A DNA stretch of 8,434 nt from JBOGXF01 sp050694275 (GTDB lineage Bacteria > Actinomycetota > CADDZG01 > WHSQ01), in assembly GCA_050694275.1 (NCBI GenBank), contig JBOGXF010000163.1:1-8434 (forward strand), written 5' to 3'. The position numbers were made by a program, and so were the translations under genes. Of this stretch, positions 5,519 to 8,434 are shown in pieces. The notes beneath the pieces were generated by a model that saw only the letters and a program-made list of their open reading frames with translations, did no database searches and was not told where the DNA came from. Within the stretch, counting starts at the first letter, position 1. Every line of letters starts with the position of its first letter.

Positions 5519-6999
5519 ATCCGATCGGAGGGAGCTTGGCCGCGCGCAGGAAACCGACCTCGACCTCGAGCTTCGGGGTGGGACGCCGAGAGAGCCACGA
5601 CTCGACCGCGTTCTACTCCCGCTTCACCCTGCCCACCATCTCCGCCGACGAAGAGGTCAACGTCAACCCCGACGCGGCCCTCGACGAGATCTACGGCCAC
5701 GACGCCCGCGCCATGCCCGAGCTCAAAGACTCCTCGGTCGCCCTGGTGGTGACCTCGCCGCCGTACTTCGCCGGCAAGGAGTACGAGGAGGCGCTCGGGG
5801 TCGGCGACATCCCCGGGACCTACGTCGAGTACCTCGAGATACTCACCGAGGTCTTCGCCGAGTGTGTCCGCGTGCTCGAGCCGGGCGGACGCATCGCGGT
5901 CAACGTCGCCAATCTCGGCCGCAAGCCGTATCGTTCGCTCGCCGCCGACGTCGTCGCCATCCTGCAGGACCGGCTCAAGCTGCTCTTGCGGGGCGAGATC
6001 GTGTGGGTCAAGGGCCAGGGGGCGAGCGGGTCGACCGCGTGGGGGTCGTTTCAGAGCGCCGCCAACCCGGTGCTGCGCGACCTCACCGAGCGGGTAGTGG
6101 TCGCGTCCAAGGGCCGCTTCGACCGGGCGATCTCGCGCCGCGAACGGGCGCGCCGCGGCCTCCCGTCCGAGGTGTCGATCTTCAAGGACGACTTCATGGA
6201 CGCGACCACCGACGTGTGGGACATCCCGCCCGAGAGCGCGACCCGCGTCAACCACCCGGCCCCCTTCCCGGTCGAGCTCCCTCAGCGCCTCATCGAGCTC
6301 TACACCTACCGCCACGACGTCGTGCTCGATCCGTTCATCGGGTCGGGCTCGACCGCGGTCGCCGCGCTCAGGGCCGAGCGGCGCTACGTCGGCTACGACA
6401 CCGACCAGGCGTACGTGAGGGCGTCGCGCCGACGCATAGAAGAGGAGAAGGCGCAGCGGGAGCCGCCGAGAAAGCGGGTCGTGCTCCCCGCGGTGCCGGG
6501 CGTGGCCCCCAACGACGAGAACTCTCAGTCACGCGCGGTGCGAGAGGGCCAGCGCGCCAAGGAGATCGCGCGCGCGGTGCTGATGGACTGCGGGTTCACC
6601 GACGTCGTTGCCGACCATCGCTTCCGCGGCGGGGTCGAGGTCAACTTCGTCGCCGCCGACCGCAAGGGCAAACGGTGGTTCTTCGACGTCTCGGGCGCGT
6701 TCACGAGCACGCGCGCCGGACTGCGCCGCACCGACACGTTGTGGAAGGCGCTCGGCAAGGCATCGGTGCTCAAGGAGTCGGGCATCGGCGACTACCGGCT
6801 CATCCTATTGACCACCGACCTCCCGCCGAAGGCGAGCGCCGGCGCGCACGCGCTTCGGACCGCGCACGGCGCGACCTTCCACGACGCGATCGACATGCTG
6901 TCCGACGAGGGCCAGGCCTGCTTGCGGGCGTATGCCGCGGGCGAGCACCGGGCCGAGCCGGTGGGGGAGCTTCTTTTGCCGGCAACCAATGGCGGCTGA
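5491..6999 (+). CDS. Beta-class amino DNA methyltransferase (N4-cytosine or N6-adenine) with a nuclease-fold-like C-terminal domain
   Basis: The protein transfers a methyl group from S-adenosylmethionine to an exocyclic amino group in DNA. Numbered from the ATG at 5491 (502 residues), motif IV TSPPY (88-92) precedes motif X-like HPAPFP (255-260) and the SAM-binding motif I DPFIGSGST (280-288), followed by GYD (301-303). The IV-before-I order defines the beta class. SPPY is commonest in N4-cytosine enzymes but does not exclude adenine. The segment between, with VWVKGQG (171-177) and WGSFQSAANP (184-193), probably holds target recognition. Residues about 345-475 form an extra domain with EVNFVAADRKGKRWFFDVSG (383-402) and LRRTDTLWKALGKASVL (411-427), resembling a PD-(D/E)XK core without the usual catalytic lysine. 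The outermost ATG is given here; the TTG at 5536 has the better ribosome binding site, would remove 15 low-complexity residues, and keeps SSFGVGRRESHD (26-37). Its stop overlaps the next gene. Confidence 0.9.
   Translation: MKPGPRARPDPIGGSLAARRKPTSTSSFGVGRRESHDSTAFYSRFTLPTISADEEVNVNPDAALDEIYGHDARAMPELKDSSVALVVTSPPYFAGKEYEEALGVGDIPGTYVEYLEILTEVFAECVRVLEPGGRIAVNVANLGRKPYRSLAADVVAILQDRLKLLLRGEIVWVKGQGASGSTAWGSFQSAANPVLRDLTERVVVASKGRFDRAISRRERARRGLPSEVSIFKDDFMDATTDVWDIPPESATRVNHPAPFPVELPQRLIELYTYRHDVVLDPFIGSGSTAVAALRAERRYVGYDTDQAYVRASRRRIEEEKAQREPPRKRVVLPAVPGVAPNDENSQSRAVREGQRAKEIARAVLMDCGFTDVVADHRFRGGVEVNFVAADRKGKRWFFDVSGAFTSTRAGLRRTDTLWKALGKASVLKESGIGDYRLILLTTDLPPKASAGAHALRTAHGATFHDAIDMLSDEGQACLRAYAAGEHRAEPVGELLLPATNGG
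5527..5531 (+). promoter_or_regulatory. Ribosome binding site pointing to a TTG start of the methyltransferase
   Basis: GGAGG (in GGAGGGAG, 5527-5534) lies 4 bases before an in-frame TTG at 5536, the same spacing as in the upstream nuclease-like gene. The ATG at 5491 has only a poor match (TAGG) immediately before it. Confidence 0.45.
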
Positions 7000-7333
7000 C
7001 AGAGAGCGCGCCGCGGTCGGGGCCTACGCGGTCGTGCGCGGCGACGAGCCCGCGGTGTTCCTGGCCGAGGGCGCAGACGTCATGTCGCGCGTCCTCGCCC
7101 TCCACCTCGTCGCGCAGCTCGACTCGCGGTCGGTGTCGTCGGCGGCGCGGCTCGAGGAGATGCGCGCCGCGCTGTTAGAGGAGCGCTGGGCCGACGCGGT
7201 CGTGGCGTGGATCGAAGAGACCGGGACCCCGGTCGACGTCTACGACGAGCGGCTCAAGGTGTGGACCGAGAAGGAGCTCGACGCCGAGCAGGCGTCGATG
7301 GAGATCCGCATGGCCCCGCTCTTCTCCGAATAG
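6989..7333 (+). CDS. Small protein of unknown function coupled to the methyltransferase
   Basis: This 114-residue soluble protein starts with an ATG 11 bases inside the methyltransferase gene and has no Shine-Dalgarno sequence of its own, so its translation probably depends on ribosomes finishing the methyltransferase. I do not recognise a family. It begins with a short strand-rich part (AYAVVRGDEPAVFLAEGADV, 12-31), continues with two amphipathic helices (SRVLALHLVAQLD and ARLEEMRAALLEERWADAVVAWIEE), and ends with an acidic VDVYDERLKVWTEKELDAEQ segment before a conserved-looking MEIRMAPLF tail. It is strongly acidic overall, with no helix-turn-helix, so it is not an obvious C (controller) protein of a restriction system. 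A partner or inhibitor of the methyltransferase or nuclease-like protein is a guess. A longer frame from 6932 exists but adds residues without any ribosome binding site. Confidence 0.7.
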   Translation: MAADRERAAVGAYAVVRGDEPAVFLAEGADVMSRVLALHLVAQLDSRSVSSAARLEEMRAALLEERWADAVVAWIEETGTPVDVYDERLKVWTEKELDAEQASMEIRMAPLFSE

Positions 7334-7358
7334 ACCACCCAGGAGCAGCCGACACAGG

Positions 7359-7793
7359 ATGAAGGCATTTGTCCGAGAGCTCGACAGAGACCCGGTTCGA
7401 ATCGAGGCCTCGCGGCTCCCGCCTCCGGTGGTCTCGTACGTCACCGGAACCACATGGCGGCTCGAGGAAGCGTACGCGTATCTAGACGGTGACCACACGA
7501 TCACGGTGCCCGCGAAATTCGAATTCGATATGTCCTCGATTCCGCGCTGGCTCTGGTGGCTGATCGCCCCTTTCGAGCTATCGGTGGCTGCGCCGCTGCT
7601 TCACGACTTCCTTTACCGATACTCGGGCGCGCCTCCACCCGGTACGGTCGATCCTCCTCGCACGTACAGCCGGCGCCAGGCCGATGACCTGTTTAGAGAG
7701 GTGATGGAGAAGGAAGGGGTTGCGGCTTGGCGGCGAACCGTCGGGTACTGGGTGGTGCGTGCCTTCAGCTTCTTGGCGTGGGGGAAGTTCTAG
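7359..7793 (+). CDS. DUF1353 family protein
   Basis: The 144-residue product matches the DUF1353 pattern, a family of unknown function often met in phages and prophages. Visible hallmarks are KFEFDMSSIPRWLWWLI (53-69), equivalent to the family's F.TDxaSxPR segment; PLLHDFLYRYSG (79-90) with the conserved His-Asp-x-x-Tyr; and YSRRQADDLFREVMEKEGV (103-121), equivalent to SRxxAD.xF...M. The last helix, YWVVRAFSFLAWG (130-142), is hydrophobic and could touch a membrane, though such a helix is normal in the family. The ATG at 7359 is 25 bases after the previous stop, with AGGAG at 7341-7345 a rather distant 13 bases away. Sampled GC (about 58 %) is lower than in the methyltransferase cluster, which hints at separate, possibly phage-linked, acquisition. 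It converges on the AlkB gene with a 4-base overlap. Confidence 0.85.
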   Translation: MKAFVRELDRDPVRIEASRLPPPVVSYVTGTTWRLEEAYAYLDGDHTITVPAKFEFDMSSIPRWLWWLIAPFELSVAAPLLHDFLYRYSGAPPPGTVDPPRTYSRRQADDLFREVMEKEGVAAWRRTVGYWVVRAFSFLAWGKF

Positions 7794-8434
7794 TCCGCGT
7801 AGGCGCGGGGGTCGAGGCCGTGGCGGAAGGCGAGGCTGATGCGGGGGCCGGCGCGGGCGACCTTGGGGATGCTGTGCTCCCACTCCCGCTGGGTCCTGCC
7901 CCCGGTGACGAACAGGTCGCCGCGGCCAAGCAGCCACCCGCGCGACCCGCCACCGCCGCTCGGGCGCAACAAGAACCGGCGAGGCTCCCCGAGCGACACG
8001 AGCGCGACGATCGGCTCCTCGAGCTCCTTTTCGATGCGATCCCCGTGCCACGCGACGCTGTCGTTGCCGTCGCGGTAGAGGTTGAACCCGACCGAGTCGA
8101 ACTCGACCCCGTAGCGCTCCGACAGCACGACCCGCATGCGCTCGAGGATCGGGGGCTCGAGAGCCTTGCCCGATTCGGCGCTCCACGGGGCGGTGAGGCG
8201 CGGCTCGCGCACCCGGCCCTCGTACATGCGGCGCGAGCGCTGGCCCCAGTCGCGCGAGTTGAGGACCTCCTCGAAGAGCGAGTCCGACCCGGACACCCAT
8301 CCGGGGGCGTGATCGACCCACGACGACGGATCGAGCTCGACCCGCTCGAGCGTCGCGAAGCCCGCGTCGATCTCGACCGCCGCGGCGACGTCGAGAAGTG
8401 AGGGTTGCCAGCTCGAGAGCGGGGAAGTGGTCAT
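7790..8434 (-). CDS. alkB: AlkB-type 2-oxoglutarate/Fe(II)-dependent dioxygenase (alkylated nucleic acid repair)
   Basis: AlkB enzymes remove alkyl groups such as those of 1-methyladenine and 3-methylcytosine by oxidation, using iron, oxygen and 2-oxoglutarate. This 214-residue protein has the full signature. NLYRDGNDSVAWHGDR (118-133) supplies iron ligands His130 and Asp132; WEHSIPK (185-191) supplies His187; and GPRISLAFRHG (196-206) supplies the two arginines (198, 204) that bind 2-oxoglutarate and complete the active site. Spacing is almost the same as in the E. coli enzyme. RVREPRLTAPW (74-84) matches the nucleotide-recognition lid. LVSLGEPRRFLLRP (145-158) is a core strand region. The start codon is the last three bases of the window, so a more upstream start cannot be ruled out and the promoter is not visible. 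The stop overlaps the DUF1353 stop. Confidence 0.92.
   Translation of the reverse strand: MTTSPLSSWQPSLLDVAAAVEIDAGFATLERVELDPSSWVDHAPGWVSGSDSLFEEVLNSRDWGQRSRRMYEGRVREPRLTAPWSAESGKALEPPILERMRVVLSERYGVEFDSVGFNLYRDGNDSVAWHGDRIEKELEEPIVALVSLGEPRRFLLRPSGGGGSRGWLLGRGDLFVTGGRTQREWEHSIPKVARAGPRISLAFRHGLDPRAYAD

Noticed and set aside
4825..6315. A 496-codon open frame on the minus strand opposite the nuclease-like and methyltransferase genes
   Set aside because: The strong motifs (TSPPY, DPFIGSGST) are on the plus strand; the minus frame is low-complexity and mirrors their codons.
5862..7178. A 438-codon plus-strand frame overlapping the methyltransferase
   Set aside because: It is Arg-rich and a frame-shifted copy of the methyltransferase gene, with no ribosome binding site or recognisable domain.

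Overview
This window looks like chromosomal DNA from a high-GC bacterium, most likely an actinomycete-type (Actinomycetota) organism. The evidence is the GC content (about 67-70 % in lines I counted by eye), the long bacterial acyl-CoA oxidase, a remnant of an F420 (deazaflavin)-dependent nitroreductase-family gene, GTG starts, and TAnnnT-type -10 boxes close to start codons. I cannot assign a genus. No rRNA, complete tRNA, insertion sequence or CRISPR array is visible.

Layout. (1) 1-16: the first five codons of a minus-strand gene leaving the window, with a good ribosome binding site and a leader that can fold in two ways. (2) 153-677 (-) encodes a histidine-phosphatase-superfamily enzyme. 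It is divergent, by 38 bases, from 716-2719 (+), an acyl-CoA oxidase. (3) About 2760-4740 is a lower-GC stretch, roughly 53-58 % in sampled lines. It holds a Fic-family AMPylase-like protein (2803-3966, +) behind a perfect 24-bp palindrome, a degraded 3' end of a deazaflavin-dependent nitroreductase gene (3963-4094, -), and a LURP-one/tubby-like protein (4095-4727, -). (4) 4840-7333 (+) is a three-gene cluster: a small protein with a PD-(D/E)XK-like nuclease signature, a beta-class amino DNA methyltransferase with an extra nuclease-fold-like C-terminal domain, and an overlapping 114-residue protein of unknown function. (5) 7359-7793 (+) is a DUF1353 protein, convergent with 7790-8434 (-), an AlkB-type 2-oxoglutarate/Fe(II) dioxygenase whose start codon is the last three bases of the window.

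Working together. The 4840-7333 cluster is the best candidate for an undescribed system. A nuclease-like protein, an amino-methyltransferase and a translationally coupled small protein form a restriction-modification-like or epigenetic-defence unit, with an AlkB alkylation-damage dioxygenase nearby. The Fic gene looks like an independent, self-regulated accessory gene: it has an inhibitory-helix motif at the N terminus, a winged-helix-like C terminus, and an operator-like palindrome over its likely promoter. The phosphatase and oxidase look like ordinary metabolic genes. All functional statements rest on motif reading by eye; no database search was possible.
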